The notes: generated by a model not told the origin, from the letters alone. A DNA stretch of 64,000 bases from Siderastrea radians (GCA_964017195.1 OZ024898.1:1598001-1662000), one strand, 5' to 3'. Positions 25,601 to 35,998 are shown, counted from the first letter of the stretch. Numbers and translations: made by a program.

Positions 25601-25852
25601 TTTGATGGTTTATGTGTAGATAATCTGTTAAAACGCGCTATTACAAAGTGTGCTCTTCCAAACGATATGGCATTAATGTTGATTGGACTAAAATAGCTGC
25701 AAATGAAACATAGGCGTAGTCGCAACAGTCATAACGTTTTCACTTATTGATCATGACTTACCACAAGTAAATGTTCTTTTTGTCGTTTGCACCGCCCTCA
25801 CAAATGGTACTATTATAATAATCAGTGCTATGAAGGTGGCTCTCCTTTCCAT
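13250..25852 (-). CDS. Gene B: complete ionotropic glutamate receptor, 14 exons, 810 aa
   Basis: Ligand-gated cation channel subunit of the plasma membrane. Exons in transcript order: 25762-25852, 24544-24675, 23113-23346, 21894-22099, 21108-21155, 20550-20675, 19734-19865, 19360-19464, 17824-17943, 16879-17070, 16371-16731, 15077-15439, 14427-14591, 13250-13407; total 2433 nt including TAA. All introns are GT-AG; phases 1,1,1, seven 0, 1,1,1. The start ATG opens a signal peptide (IALIIIIVPFVRAV). Order: ATD residues about 25-398, S1 399-500, M1 about 517-541, pore loop with QQG (Q571), M3 with TYTANLAAF, S2, M4 in exon 14, then a tail of about 20 residues. It sits between A and C, same strand. 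Introns 2, 3 and 8 carry TIR elements absent from gene C. No frameshift or stop was found, so it looks functional. Subfamily (NMDA-like, Epsilon-like or AKDF) needs a tree. Confidence 0.93.
13836..13861. repeat. AGT microsatellite, gene B intron 13
   Basis: About eight AGT units followed by CTTTATTTAAGTGTCAAG, which looks like the end of a short repeat; the rest of intron 13 (13862-14426) shows nothing I recognise. Confidence 0.7.
15440..16370. other. Gene B intron 11
   Basis: 931 bp between the pore exon and the M3 exon; no additional gene or clear repeat seen. Confidence 0.4.
17824..25852 (-). CDS. Gene B exons 1-9: amino-terminal (LIVBP-like) domain
   Basis: Exons 1-9 build the extracellular amino-terminal domain, which in iGluRs guides subunit assembly. 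Readable landmarks are NATSSLNNVSIIL (exon 2), TGIPLIRLHGNSRP and KYALVFDG (exon 3), VRLHEAGYFYAIS and EPDVVLLYSNKE (exon 4), KWILQGQ (exon 5), NKVLAMKLPFL (exon 6), ALTYDSVRVIKQAL (exon 7), TLDGLTGPVQF (exon 8) and GRKLKAVAIE (exon 9). Exon 5 is 48 nt here against 42 nt in gene C, a two-codon difference with phase 0 kept on both sides. Intron 7 contains a CAT microsatellite at the same place as in gene C. Confidence 0.9.
18042..18945. mobile_element. TIR element in gene B intron 8
   Basis: About 900 bp with inverted arms of about 150 nt: AAAGGAGAAGGTCACTCCAG at the left against CTGGAGTGACCTCCTTCTTT at the right, continuing through ACACTAAGTT and the TTCAGTGGG block. The interior has no recognisable transposase. 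The aligned intron of gene C lacks it: flanks TTTGTCACCCAC and TAACGAAGTACTTA correspond to one continuous stretch near 57330-57360. Confidence 0.75.
19558..19636. repeat. CAT microsatellite, gene B intron 7
   Basis: Nearly pure (CAT)n of about 25 units. Gene C has a longer, more interrupted tract at the matching intron position (57957-58061); gene A has none in an 81-bp intron. Confidence 0.9.
20060..20480 (+). repeat. Dispersed repeat with CCATCTTGGAT motif, gene B intron 6
   Basis: Member of a degenerate family marked by ACAACGAAACTTGAAG, a GTCCACAAC block, paired CCATCTTGGAT/CCATCTTGAAT words and AATTGTTCCCAGA. Related copies are at 50690-51290, 51430-51900, 58900-59215 and 63540-63900; the 58900 copy sits at the same intron position in gene C and so predates the B/C duplication. 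Confidence 0.6.
21375..21700. repeat. Repeat similar to 34795-35110, gene B intron 4
   Basis: Shares with 34795-35110 the order CATCCAAAAT, GCCATCTTAGATTTTA, TGACGTCATA-type block, AGCAGATTCT and the GTATATGC block. Non-coding, same orientation. Confidence 0.5.
22159..22735. mobile_element. MITE copy in gene B intron 3
   Basis: About 580 bp, clearly related along its length to 43632-44219 (shared blocks CTCGGTA, GTGACAAAGCT, TTCCAGATGTTTTCA, GATTTCCGGC, GAGACTTGG, GCGTGACAGTGAAAA). Ends are inverted: TGGTTT near the left and GTGAAAAAC at the right. Confidence 0.65.
22976..23045. repeat. AAAC/AACG microsatellite
   Basis: Interrupted tetranucleotide tract immediately 3' of gene B exon 3 in transcript sense. 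Confidence 0.8.
23411..24322. mobile_element. TIR element in gene B intron 2
   Basis: 912 bp with about 40-bp terminal inverted repeats: AGGGAAGGTACGTTTTTTCT followed by a G8 run and AGGGCTGGGG at the left, the complement at 24283-24316. The interior has a plus-strand frame of 84 codons at 23815-24069 with an acidic middle and SRYGRKRTRVHG at the end; I do not recognise it. Intron 2 of gene C is only 319 bp and lacks the element. Confidence 0.75.
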
Positions 25853-27952
25853 CCTGGAGGGCTAAAAAAGAAGTAAAATAAACAAATGTATCTTGAACTG
25901 AAATAAACAGCCATCAAACCCTTAGCCTGGTAGATTGATTGCAGGCCAACAGTTATATGCAACCGCTGTAAACTGTATTTACTCCAATGATCAGTTAGGC
26001 CAGGCTTCAATATTTTAGAAAACAAATGCCTCCTCGAATCGACGGCAAGTACTTTGAAATCCGAAATCCAGAGTTCTGGCGTCCAGCCACAATAATTGTT
26101 ATTCAAGATTCTCCCCAAACTATTCCCCCCCCCTCCTCAAACCACTCTCAAACCCTTCTTAAGATACATCTTGAAACATAGAGTAAGTTGAAATTATGCA
26201 TATCCATGTCCTGTTCAATGGCGATTCAGTGATAAATTTAGACGAAAAAATACTGCAGTAATTTACTGACGTTAAAGAATAAAATACGCAATTTTTAAGA
26301 CTAAACTTTGCGTAGTGATTCGTCTGAAGATCATATTTTATTTATGTTTTGACTTCTAAAAAGATGTTACACCAGCTGATGTTATTGTATGCATTGTGGT
26401 TTCAAGAATATTTGTGCTGTGTAATACGTGATTCTTTAGATTAGTACTTGTGTAACTTCGAAATGAAATATTGTAGGTTTTTACTGAGCGCAACATTTTC
26501 AGTAGTTCGTTTTTGGTTGTGCTTTTTTGATATCTATTCCTTGGTAAGATTTTTTCGCGCGAAACGGATGTTTTGCGATGTTTGTGTATGCATTGCTGGG
26601 AAGTTAATCCTTATTTAATGAAATGTTCAATTGTTTTTGAAACAGTACATCAACTTGCTTGTTTTGGTTTTGACCTTAAGATTTGACATTCGTGACTCTT
26701 TTTCTAAAAATAGCTTTTCTTTCTTACTTTTAGCATTTTAAAGCGCAATTTCTTCGTGTTTTCGCTGACTTCGTATCACTTAATATTCCTTGTAGTAATT
26801 GTTTTTTAATCGGTTTGTGTTTAAAGGGAAAATTTAATTCACAAGTGTTGTACAAGACAAATCGTCTATTGTTAATAGCGCTATGTCAAGTTCCGTTTTG
26901 AATCTTAATTTTTGCTTTCCAAGATTGCTGTCACGTTGCTTTAACTTACTGAGCTTACTGCTGTAGTTTGCTGTTATGTAATAATATTCAACTTGCGGTT
27001 TCACTTGTAATTAAGTAGAGTGTGTTAAATTTCAATCGATAGAGCTAGTTGTTCTTTGTAATTTTTATATTGCCCTTTTTACTTTATTTTGACCAGATAT
27101 TTCGAGAACGATGCTGAAAATTTAGGAAGAACTAGATTTTGTTACTGGGTAACTCGTCGAAGCTTTTTAAGCTATTCACCCTCGTGCACAAGCATACTTT
27201 CGCAATAGATCTACTGCGCAAGGCATTACGTTAGCCTAATAGTCCAGTCAAGCTATGCTTTAACATCAAACTAATTGCAACAGAATTTATTCTAACCTTG
27301 TTTGAATGAGGGAAGCGACCTATTAAGTAACATACTGAAAAGGACTGAAAAGTTCCCCCAAATTCTTGCAGTGGAACATCTCGAAATTTTGAATTAAATA
27401 TTTTGAACATTTACCACAGGGTACCCAAGTCTGCAAAATTGTCAAAAAGTGTTATAGAAATAAATAAACACGATATTTCAATGTTATTAAGGCAAACATG
27501 GTGACATAAGCGTTACAATTGCATAATTGTGACTAAGGACAGCGAAAATATGAAGCTAGAGGATTTTTACCATTTTATTTCTACCAGAGGGTACCCACGT
27601 TGAAGAAATGATCTTAAAGGCTTATTATGTTTTTCTTCCTTCGTTTCTCAGCTAAAATCCACAGAATGTGAGAGGAATATATTTGAAAACTCATTTTTGA
27701 CCCATTTATCACCTCACTTATTACTATTTTAGAAGGTGAGATGCCTTATAATTGGACAAAGAAACACGCGATATGATCTGTCACACTATTTCTCTCTTTA
27801 TTGAGCTTAAGATGGTGATAACCACCTGACACATCTTATAAGTTGCTCATGTGTCCTTGATACGTTGATTGCTTTTCCATTTATAAAAGGGTATCTAGCT
27901 AGACTGTATCTTCGCCATCTCCATCTGTGAGGTCTAGAACAGGTGCGTTAGT
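25853..27952. other. Upstream of gene B
   Basis: AT-rich. 25857-25900 retains weak similarity to the region just above gene C's start. Beyond about 26170 nothing recognised. No promoter element can be assigned with confidence. Confidence 0.4.
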
Positions 27953-30392
27953 TCAGCTCACTCCTTTGCACGCACAGCAAGCAGCAGAGCAGTCTAAGCC
28001 ATTTTCTCGGCAGGAGTACCTTTGGGTGCTACAATCAGTCTTGCAGCTGCAACTGATTACCTCAAGCAGTGATAAACGTGCTGGGGGCAAGTTGGTGCGC
28101 ACCGGAGAGAGCTCTCCACTCCTCAGCTCCCATCTCTGTGGCTGACGATCGATGCCTTTCCACTGCTACACCTGATGACACACCCTCAGACTGTGGAAAT
28201 TGGCAGCAGCTGATGTTGGAGGATGGCATTCTGGTTGCACATGTACACAAGCGTTACCGGTAGCTGCTTTCTGGCAAAACTTGTGTAATGCAAGGAATCT
28301 AGACATTTCCTAGAACCGCAATTGTAAAAGACACACCAGAGCTCTCTCACCCGCTGCTACGACTTCACTGTCAACAGCAGCTGTACTGCTAAAGACTGTT
28401 GCTTGGTCGCGAAAATGTACATTAGTCTAAGAGCTACGGATTTTTCAATTCCATGGATCCGAGATGTCGTATCGCAGCCAAGAAGCGCATGTACGAATGC
28501 GATGTTTGAACAAAAATCAAGTCCTAGTGCAGACTTCGTCTTCTTGATGTTCCATACTCTTTGATCGTTGCTTCTGCTCCGGTTTAAAAACAGAACATTC
28601 GATTCCATCTCGCTGTGGTATAGCATCAACACAAGAAGGTCGGTATCATTGCCAACAAAAACGGTGTTCTGGCACCGTACGGCCTGGACTGAGAGAGAAT
28701 AGAACGAGTGGACGAGAATAGAGCAGGCGCAATAGCACCTTAACGAATAAGACATGCGCTACCAGATGTCGTGAATTTCACGACATCCGATAATGGCTGA
28801 TACAGAGCCCTGCGATCCCACCGCTGACCGTACAGATCGTAGGCGTTGGGAACGAGAATGGGACAGCAATGACGCATCAAAGAGAGCCGTAGGATAGCTG
28901 GACATTTCATATTTAAACACTGCCTCAGGATTATCACATCACCTACTGGTATGCTGAGCCTTTAGGACAATATTTGGAAGGTCTAATTGGACTTTGTCAT
29001 CGCTAAATTGGAGCACTTTTCTAAATGCAAGGGTTAGCACGTGCTGCTTCTTTTGAAATAAATACCCATGAACACATTCTTTCCAACCAACAAAGTAACT
29101 ATCTTATTCCTCACTTCTTTTGCCTTATCGCAGTTCACAACCTCTTTGGTCACTACGCCGGTCACTATGTTGCGCAGAGATGGGTCAGTGCCAAATGGTC
29201 TTCTCTGGGACAGGCAATCCACTATCTTTGTGGTGTTGCTATGATCCCGCTCCTTTATTGTCTTGGTTGCGTCCTTGTGCTTCCCACTTGTACTGTATGC
29301 TGCTCACTTGTACTGTATGCTGCTCACTTGTACTGGTATGCTGCTCGCTTGTACTGGTATGCTGCTCGCTTGTGCTGGTATGCTGCTCGCTTGTCTTGAA
29401 GTTAGTGTCAGTGAGACTCTGCATATCGTTATTTATATCTGCACAGGCAGGCATGGACATCACCCACACCAAACGCTGCGTCTCAGACATTCCTCGTCCT
29501 CGGGTCAGCCCGCCTGTCGCCTTTAAGCCTTGCCTTAATACCTAGCAAGCGTAAGAAGTGACCCAAACTTCCTTGATTTTAAAAGAATACTAATCTATAT
29601 TGTGCTAAAACAGAAGAGAAAAAGGTTAAGTTGTGACCGTGCGAATGACATGACCTTAACAATAACAAACTGTTAAGTTGTTAAGTGGATTGCTCTTCTA
29701 CCGCGTCATTCCAAGTGATGTAACATCTGCTCATCATATTAGAGACATCAGCGCGCAGATATTTCGCATTAAGTTTGCTCTTTGTACACAAATTATTCAA
29801 CTTGCAAATACAGTCAAAGCTTGCCTAATCGACACTCCACTGTTAGGGACACCTGCTATTACGGACAAACGTTGCACCCACATATCTTAGCATATCGGCC
29901 CTCCCTATTGCGGACACTTCACATTACGGACACAGAAATGTAGTTCACTAGCGCGAGTTGACTGTACAGCTGTATATTGCCTTTAGGTTTGCGCAATTAA
30001 ATTACCTGCTCAATAATCAGGTCAGTAGATAACTCAGCCCAGAAGCGATCACCGCGGTGCACAACATGTAAACCATTCACAAAGCTATTCTAGACAGACG
30101 GTTGTGTCTTCTGTAGGTCTTGCTTTAGATGGAGATAAACATGCCTATATTGAGCTGCAGCAGCCGGCAAAGTAAGGTAACATATCGTACATAGCCTGAA
30201 GGTGGAGACTCCAGTTTCCCGTCCGTCTCCTTTGATGAACTTCTTTAGAATGTCCACCATCTTCAGGTATTCCAGCCGCAAAACCGTCGTGCGTTGACCC
30301 GTCATGGACACGTTCTTGTCTTCTATATTCTTAGCTGCAGAATAAAGTACTACAGAGGAGCACACCTGGCTTGCCATTTGCTGGTCTTTCAA
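27953..30392 (-). pseudogene. Decayed multi-domain gene: PIN/FEN-like fold plus Cys-rich CXC-like C-terminus
   Basis: Pieces in consistent order on the minus strand: YLKMVDILKKFIKG (about 30250), VNGLHVVHRGDRFWAELSTD (about 30040), an intron 29542-30005 (GT-AG), then GLKATGGLTRGRGMSETQRL and SMPACADINNDMQSLT (about 29460-29530), a TSEQH minisatellite, RRPFGTDPSLRNIVTGVV (about 29160), KYEMSSYPTALFDASLL (about 28890), VGNDTDLLVLMLYHSEM (about 28640), FVHALLGCDTTSR (about 28470), PTSAAANFHSLRVCHQV (about 28200), and a Cys-rich end with ISCSCKTDC and NGLDCSAAC, stop at 27953. At least three frame breaks separate the pieces. From memory, similar multi-copy uncharacterised proteins occur in cnidarians; DTDLLVLL with GCDTTS resembles PIN/FEN-type nucleases and the end resembles a tesmin/TSO1 CXC domain. 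Function unknown; this copy is not expressible as one protein. Confidence 0.7.
29275..29400. repeat. Minisatellite inside the pseudogene
   Basis: Units of 20-21 bp around TGCTGCTC(A/G)CTTGTACTG. On the minus strand 21-bp units keep the frame and encode repeated STSEQHT; 20-bp units near 29285-29325 shift it. Confidence 0.8.
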
Positions 30393-31069
30393 AACCTTTT
30401 AGCTACTTACATGTTCAAATACTCAAAATATAAGAACATAATATCTATTTTAATTGGGGTTCCTGTGGTTTACGATAACACTTTTTATTGTCTTGAAAAA
30501 TAGATAAATCAGTTTTTCCTGATGTTCAAGTATTCCAAAAAGACAAAAACAAGAGGAAAACACTGCAAAAATCCAAACTGATCTTACTTCTAATAAATTT
30601 CCAGGTTTACTTGGCTTGGGTATCCTGTGGTAAAAGCGAGCCATTTTCAAGACTAATTTTAACCATGTTCCACTATGTGAATTTTGGGAAACTTTAAGTA
30701 TGTTGTTTAACTAGCTACTTTCAACCTTGGAATAGTGAAAAAATTCTGTTGCAATTAGTTTGTTCTTCCTCTACAAAATTTCATAGATTGACTGGACTAT
30801 AAATTTGAGTTTGACAGGAAACTGCCATGAGAATGACAGTTTTCGCCTGGTCAAGATAAAAGAGTGAGCGCGAAAATTCTTGTGTGATTCGCAGCTGGCC
30901 TCTGTAATGTAAAGTTCAACAATTTGTATTAAACAGTCAAGCCTTGAAAAAAGAAAACTGGTCATTTAGTTTGTTGGTGGTCTGCGGCTAAGTCAAATTT
31001 GAGATCAAAAGTCAGTACTATAGTTTCATGAACCAGACGCGCGTGGAAATGTTTTTTTTGCCTTAAAAT
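30393..31069. other. Intergenic
   Basis: AT-rich; upstream of the pseudogene no further pieces of that family were recognised. Confidence 0.35.
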
Positions 31070-31269
31070 TAGCCTGCGTAGCAAGCGTTTCCGTAGGGCT
31101 TTCTGTTTCTGCTTTTTAAACGCCCGAAAATTCGGGCAAGCGCAAAAAAGCCTGCCCTACCCTTCCCGTCTCCTTCCATCAGTGTTGCGCTCGCCCCAAT
31201 TTTCCAGCCGCCGAAAAGCGAAAAATGAGCGTGGAAAAACCTACGGAAACGCGCGCTACGCACGCTACC
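31070..31269. mobile_element. MITE with GCGTAGC ends
   Basis: 200 bp; TAGCCTGCGTAGCAAGCGTT at the left and an imperfect complement (ACGCGCGCTACGCACGCTA) at the right, each followed inward by TCCGTAGG / CCTACGGA. More GC-rich than its surroundings; no coding. Confidence 0.7.
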
Positions 31270-33530
31270 TTAAAATGCTCTTATCGCCTTAACAGATGTT
31301 GTATGTTTAAAGTTTTAGAGTTAGGGAACGTTTAAAGAGGAAGATATTTGCTACTTTTAAATAGACGTCTTCGCACTGCAATTAACTTAGTACAGGAATT
31401 TTTAGAGCTTTTTAATTTGGTATCAGTCCATATAGTTCTTTTAAATCGAAATTAGTAGACGTGCATGGAATCCGGAATCTAAATCCAAATCCAAGGCATA
31501 ATGTCCTTACACGAGGTCACGTATAAGTAGTTCGTAAGAGATAAGAAATACACTTCGAGGTTACAATTACTATTATTAGCAACAATCCTGATGCAAAGAT
31601 TTGAAAGTGACAAAATTGTCTAAAACGCTATGAAATGGTCGCTTATTTGTTAGGAGGTGGAATCGCTAAATTAAGTTGTTGCTAAAAATAATAACCTGGT
31701 TATACTGTTAACCAATCAGATAACGAGTATGTACTATAGAGGCGTTCCAAAACAAAGATGAACGACTGCAGGCACCATAAAGCCCAGCGTGTGAAGAGGA
31801 GCCGTTGTTATGTTTCGTTTCTTAAGGAGTCATTTGCTCAAGGAAAATTCTTGAAATTGAAGTAGTTTCTACCGTTTTGATTGCCTGTCCTTTTTTCGCT
31901 GTATGAGTCTACAAATGTTTCATGCTTCTGTTTTTGTCATAAGCTCTTATTTCTCCTCACAAAGAGTTTTGAGGATTGAGTTTACAACTTAACCACCGAA
32001 TAAGCATATTTTGTTATGTAAGATATCACCACTTTTTCCTTTTGGCTACTGGTCAAGAAAAACTGAGAGCTTTGTTGAGAGATTAATCAATTTTGTAACA
32101 ACGAGTGAAAAAATTTATAAAATCTTAAAATTCTAGCCAACTTAAATTTGGCTCTAGTCAACAGAAAGAATTTAGGAAGTTAAAATAAAGAAACAAACCA
32201 AGCAACGACTTTCACCATTTTGGTCACTGTAGTTAAAAACAAGTGCAAAATTGCGTCCATATGATAAAGTGTTTTTTAAGTAATATACCTTGTTATTACC
32301 TAAACGTTTGATTCCTTTTTGGTAAAAGCTAATATACATTATTATATTTGTTTGCGGACAAGTAAGATTATGCAAGCCATATAATATACATTTAGTATCT
32401 CAACCGCTACTTACGCCTCATTTCCTGTCATTGTTATAGTTCTTACCAGTTGTTTCATGTCATGTTATTCAGGATACAAAATATGTGGATGCATCTTTAT
32501 AGGTATTAAGATTTTATCACTTTACCTTGTTACTAAAATCTCGGTCAGGTCAAGATTAAACATGCAAGCTAAATGACAAGTTACATGCGGGTGTTTTATA
32601 AACTGGCAATACCACCCACTACCGTATCACAATTTATTCCGCGGGCAAGAAATGTTTCAAAGAACTAATATAATTTGCTTTCACAGAGGAAATATTATTT
32701 TTTTTTAAGTCCGAGAATGTCGTTCGTTATTTTCAAGTAAGAGACAAAATAATTTTTCAGAATTTACTACAAATGGAATCTATAAGATGAATTTGAAATA
32801 GATTGTATGGCCAGAGGATATATTTGATGTTCAATAAGCTTTTGTTTGCCATCATTCTCAAACACCTCACGCGTAGGCGTTTAGCTAATCACTTTTTTTT
32901 CACACTTTCATTAATAGCATCCCACGCCGCCAATAAACTCGATAAAAGGTTGGCATAGAGTGGGTGAATAAACATGCACCCGCTGTTAAAGTATTATTTG
33001 CATTTGAATGTAAACATGATCAGCGCTTTCTACCACTAATAAGTGCAACACGATCTCCGCTAGAAACGATGGTGTCCTGGGGTATTAGAACCCCGTGACC
33101 TCCATGCGGTTTCAGCCATCACAAACACACCTGCAATAACAACGTAAAGTATGCCAATCGTCAGCAAGTAAAACTATACCTTAATTTCATTACTTGATGA
33201 TAAATGGTTGTATTTTTTTCGTCCAAAAAAGTGTTGGGTGTTTTGTCTGTAAAATAATTTGGTTTCCTAAACGCAGCAAGGTCAGTATATACCTAAAAAA
33301 ATGTGTTATTAGAATTCCTGTTCAAAGTTCCAAATTCTAAATTTGGAGGATTTCGAAAACTGACATGCATATACATTCCTTACTTAAATAAAGATTGGTG
33401 GTGGAGAAAGGTCAGGAAAGGGCAGATTGTAGCGTGCATGCATACGGCTCTATTTAACTTCCTTCATTGCAAAAGAAGAATGCGAGTCACATTTCTGAGC
33501 TCACCTCGAGTCTCCCCGTATCCCAGCAAT
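31270..33530. other. Intergenic
   Basis: AT-rich 2.2 kb; no gene or clear repeat. A tRNA-half-like patch near 33060-33115 was considered and rejected. Confidence 0.35.
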
Positions 33531-33562
33531 AAAGCATGAGCCAAGGGCATGGGTTCCACCCT

Positions 33563-33746
33563 GAATGGGACCTATGTGGATTGAAGGAATGGGACCAATG
33601 TGGATTGAAGGAATGGGACCAATATGGATTGAAGGAATGGGACCTATGTGGATTGAAGGAATGGGACCAATGTGGATTGAAGGAATGGGACCAATGTGGA
33701 TTGAAGGAATGGGTCCAATGTGGATTGAAGGAATGGGACCTATGTG
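33563..33746 (+). repeat. 24-bp minisatellite, about 7.7 units
   Basis: Unit GGAATGGGACCAATGTGGAT plus TGAA, with single-base variants. Because 24 is a multiple of three and the unit lacks stops, frames run through on both strands (GMGPMWIE on plus, IGPIPSIH on minus). No flanking coding context, so translation is doubtful. Confidence 0.95.
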
Positions 33747-34378
33747 AAAGCTCATATCCTATCGTGGACTCAGTTTTTTCTTTGTGATGTCATGCTCGTG
33801 ACAAGCGGAGTAAAAATCACTTGCAGAAATTGCGAAAACACCACAAAAACTCCTAGATTGGTACAATAAAGTCATTATTTTCATTCGACGAATTTATATT
33901 CACTTCCCATCTAAACCAATGTTTTTTTTCGTTTGAAAACAAATACGTTTTGACGCGTGTTGCCTACGCCCACTTTAAACTGATGCAAAACACTAACGAG
34001 AACGCAGGCTTTAGTTCAGGAAACGGTTTCAGAAAGTGAGAATTTTGAAAACGCATGCATCGGTGTTCTGTAGTTTTACTCATTTCTTCTATTCTTCTAT
34101 TCTATTTCTTCTATTTTTTCTATTTGTCTAGTTCTTTTTTACTCCGAGTTCCCATCCGTTAACCCCCAAAACCCCAGGCGCGTGTTCATTGTTTACGTAT
34201 CAGTTACACATAGCATATCCTAACCGCCAATTTTCTCAACAGCCTTTATTAGAAAACAGAAAACAAAACAGGGAGAGTTTAGTTGAGCTTAGCTTTAAAC
34301 TTACATTTTCATGCTGATCTTATTCTTGTAACATTCAGCAATTTTCATGCAATTATAATTTACATAATAAACCTTGGT

Positions 34379-34735
34379 AGAAATCCTATAGGGATCCTAC
34401 AAGATTTTGTAGGATCCTGTAAGGTAACACCGGATCCTACCTCGGATCTTTAACGGCAATAATCCTATAGTAATGTTAGATAGGATCCTATAAAGGATAC
34501 AGTTAAATCTTTTAAAATCCTGCACAAGGATCCCTGCTGATCTTTGCAAGGACTTAAAGAATCTTTGCAGGAACCTCAATGACTGTTGCAGGATCCTTGA
34601 AGATGAGGTTCATTGAGGATCGTTGCAGGGTCCTCAGGGATCGTTGCACAATTTTGCAAGATTGTGCAAGATCCTTGAGTATTATAGGTGGAGATCCTCA
34701 AGGAGCGCCCTGAAGATCCTCATGTAGATCTTTCT
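34379..34735. repeat. GATC/GGATCC-rich degenerate repeat
   Basis: More than a dozen GATC words in about 360 bp, mostly as AGGATCCT, AAGATCC or GGATCGTTGC, with irregular spacing of 15-40 bp. About 1.4 would be expected by chance. No coding potential. Confidence 0.7.
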
Positions 34736-34794
34736 ACAACTTTCACCAGGGAAGCCCCAGAAACATTTGAACCCATTTTCGTCTACTGCTAGGG

Positions 34795-35110
34795 ACCTGT
34801 TGCCTCATCCAAAATAGCGGCCAAGATGGCTGCTATCTTGGATTTTAAAATTTTTTGACGCTAGATGACATAATGAAACGTTGCTGCGTTCGTCGACATT
34901 TTGTGCTTTTGCTCACCCAAAAAAGGTGAAAAATGGCTTGACTTCGTGCTATATATGACGTCATATCTGGTAATCGTAGCAGCTGATTCTGACGAAAGCT
35001 GTACCAAAATATGTCTTAGGTATATGCGTACAGCTACTGGAAACGGCACGTGCTGTTCAAAGATCCTCCTGATAAAATCAATGAAAAACCCTACGGGGCA
35101 CCCCCGGTCC
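34795..35110. repeat. Repeat similar to 21375-21700
   Basis: Contains CATCCAAAATAGCGGCCAAG, GACGTCATATCTGGTAA and the GTATATGCGTACAGCTACTG block, matching the copy in gene B intron 4 in order. Confidence 0.5.
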
Positions 35111-35546
35111 CTCCTCCTTGTAAAAAAATACATGCTGGTCCAATTTGGAAAAAATTGGATTCAAAAAAATTCTTCTGACTGCCGTTTGGCAGCTCTCAGA
35201 ATTTTTCTTATCCAATTGTTTCCAAATTGGACGGCATGTAGTCCACTAACATATAAACAACGCTCTGTAATAGACTAGTCTTTAAAACGCCTAGCAAATG
35301 GAGCGGTCGTGCTATTTCTTATAGTTAAAAAGCAACTGCACAAAGATTTGGCCCATTTCTAGGTCGGCATTTTTGCCTAAGACTGAATAGTCTTACTATT
35401 TTAAATTCCAAATTTTGTAAGGTTATAAATCATACAAACTGTGAGAGAAAACGAAGCACTCTCATTTAGTTAATATCAGCAAAGTACGCACTCCGCTTCA
35501 AGGTCTATGTCCTGTAAAAGTTATTGTATAAAACACAAACACAAAG

Positions 35547-35735
35547 ACAAAGTGAAAACCCTAAAAATTGTCCTGAATGGGATTTGAACCCGCGTCCTCG
35601 ACTTTCTAGTGCCGATGTGTTAACCACTACACCATCAGGACGACCACGCAACAACGCAGCCGAACTTAAGGCTTTATGGCTCACGGGCCTCCCGACAAAT
35701 CCCGTTCAGGACAATTTTTAGGGTTTTCACTTTGT
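35547..35735. mobile_element. Foldback element carrying a tRNA-like sequence
   Basis: Two 38-bp inverted arms (35547-35584 and 35698-35735, one mismatch; ACAAAGTGAAAACCCTAAAA...) enclose 113 bp. The left arm doubles as the 3' end of a minus-strand tRNA-like segment. Confidence 0.75.
35571..35641 (-). tRNA. tRNA-like sequence (probably not a functional tRNA)
   Basis: Minus strand: TCCTGATGGTGTAGTGGTTA start with an A-box, then GGTTCAAATCC (B-box) and TTCAGGA closing the acceptor stem against TCCTGAT. The anticodon arm TCGGC/GTCGA leaves loop ACTAGAA, which lacks U33, so no anticodon can be called safely. Likely a SINE or MITE component derived from a tRNA. Confidence 0.5.

Positions 35736-35737
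<2 letters not shown>

Positions 35738-35765
<28 letters not shown>
35738..35765. repeat. TA microsatellite
   Basis: Pure TA tract at the junction of the tRNA-like foldback and the Penelope-like fragment E1. Confidence 0.9.
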
Positions 35766-35771
<6 letters not shown>

Positions 35772-35940
35772 GAAAACAGTTAATGGTTGCCTCAGGCCAA
35801 CAAAGAATGCCACTGCGTCAGGAGGATCAAAGATTCACAGTCCAAGCCTCACTGCATGGAATTAAAACTCGTTGAAGGAAAGCGAGGACGGACAACTTCT
35901 GACGATTAAAAAGTTAAAAAATTTAATAAAAAATAAAAAC

Positions 35941-35964
35941 GTTTCGGTCTTAGACCTTCATCAG
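35941..35964 (-). ncRNA. Hammerhead-like core, E1 minus arm
   Basis: Minus strand reads CTGATGA, a short stem GGTC-TAA-GACC, then GAAAC, the conserved hammerhead core order. Stem I partners are not evident. Confidence 0.45.
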
Positions 35965-35974
35965 TTAGATGTAA

Positions 35975-35998
35975 CTGATGAAGGTCTAAGACCGAAAC
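35975..35998 (+). ncRNA. Hammerhead-like core, E1 plus arm
   Basis: Same core in the opposite orientation (CTGATGA, GGTC-TAA-GACC, GAAAC); the two cores are 10 bp apart head to head. A possible CGTC cleavage triplet lies about 40 nt downstream as ACGTC at 36035-36039. Stem I not seen. Confidence 0.45.

Noticed and set aside
33060..33115. Possible tRNA 3' half (GGTTCTAATACC, minus strand)
   Set aside because: No matching 5' half or A-box could be found, so not annotated.
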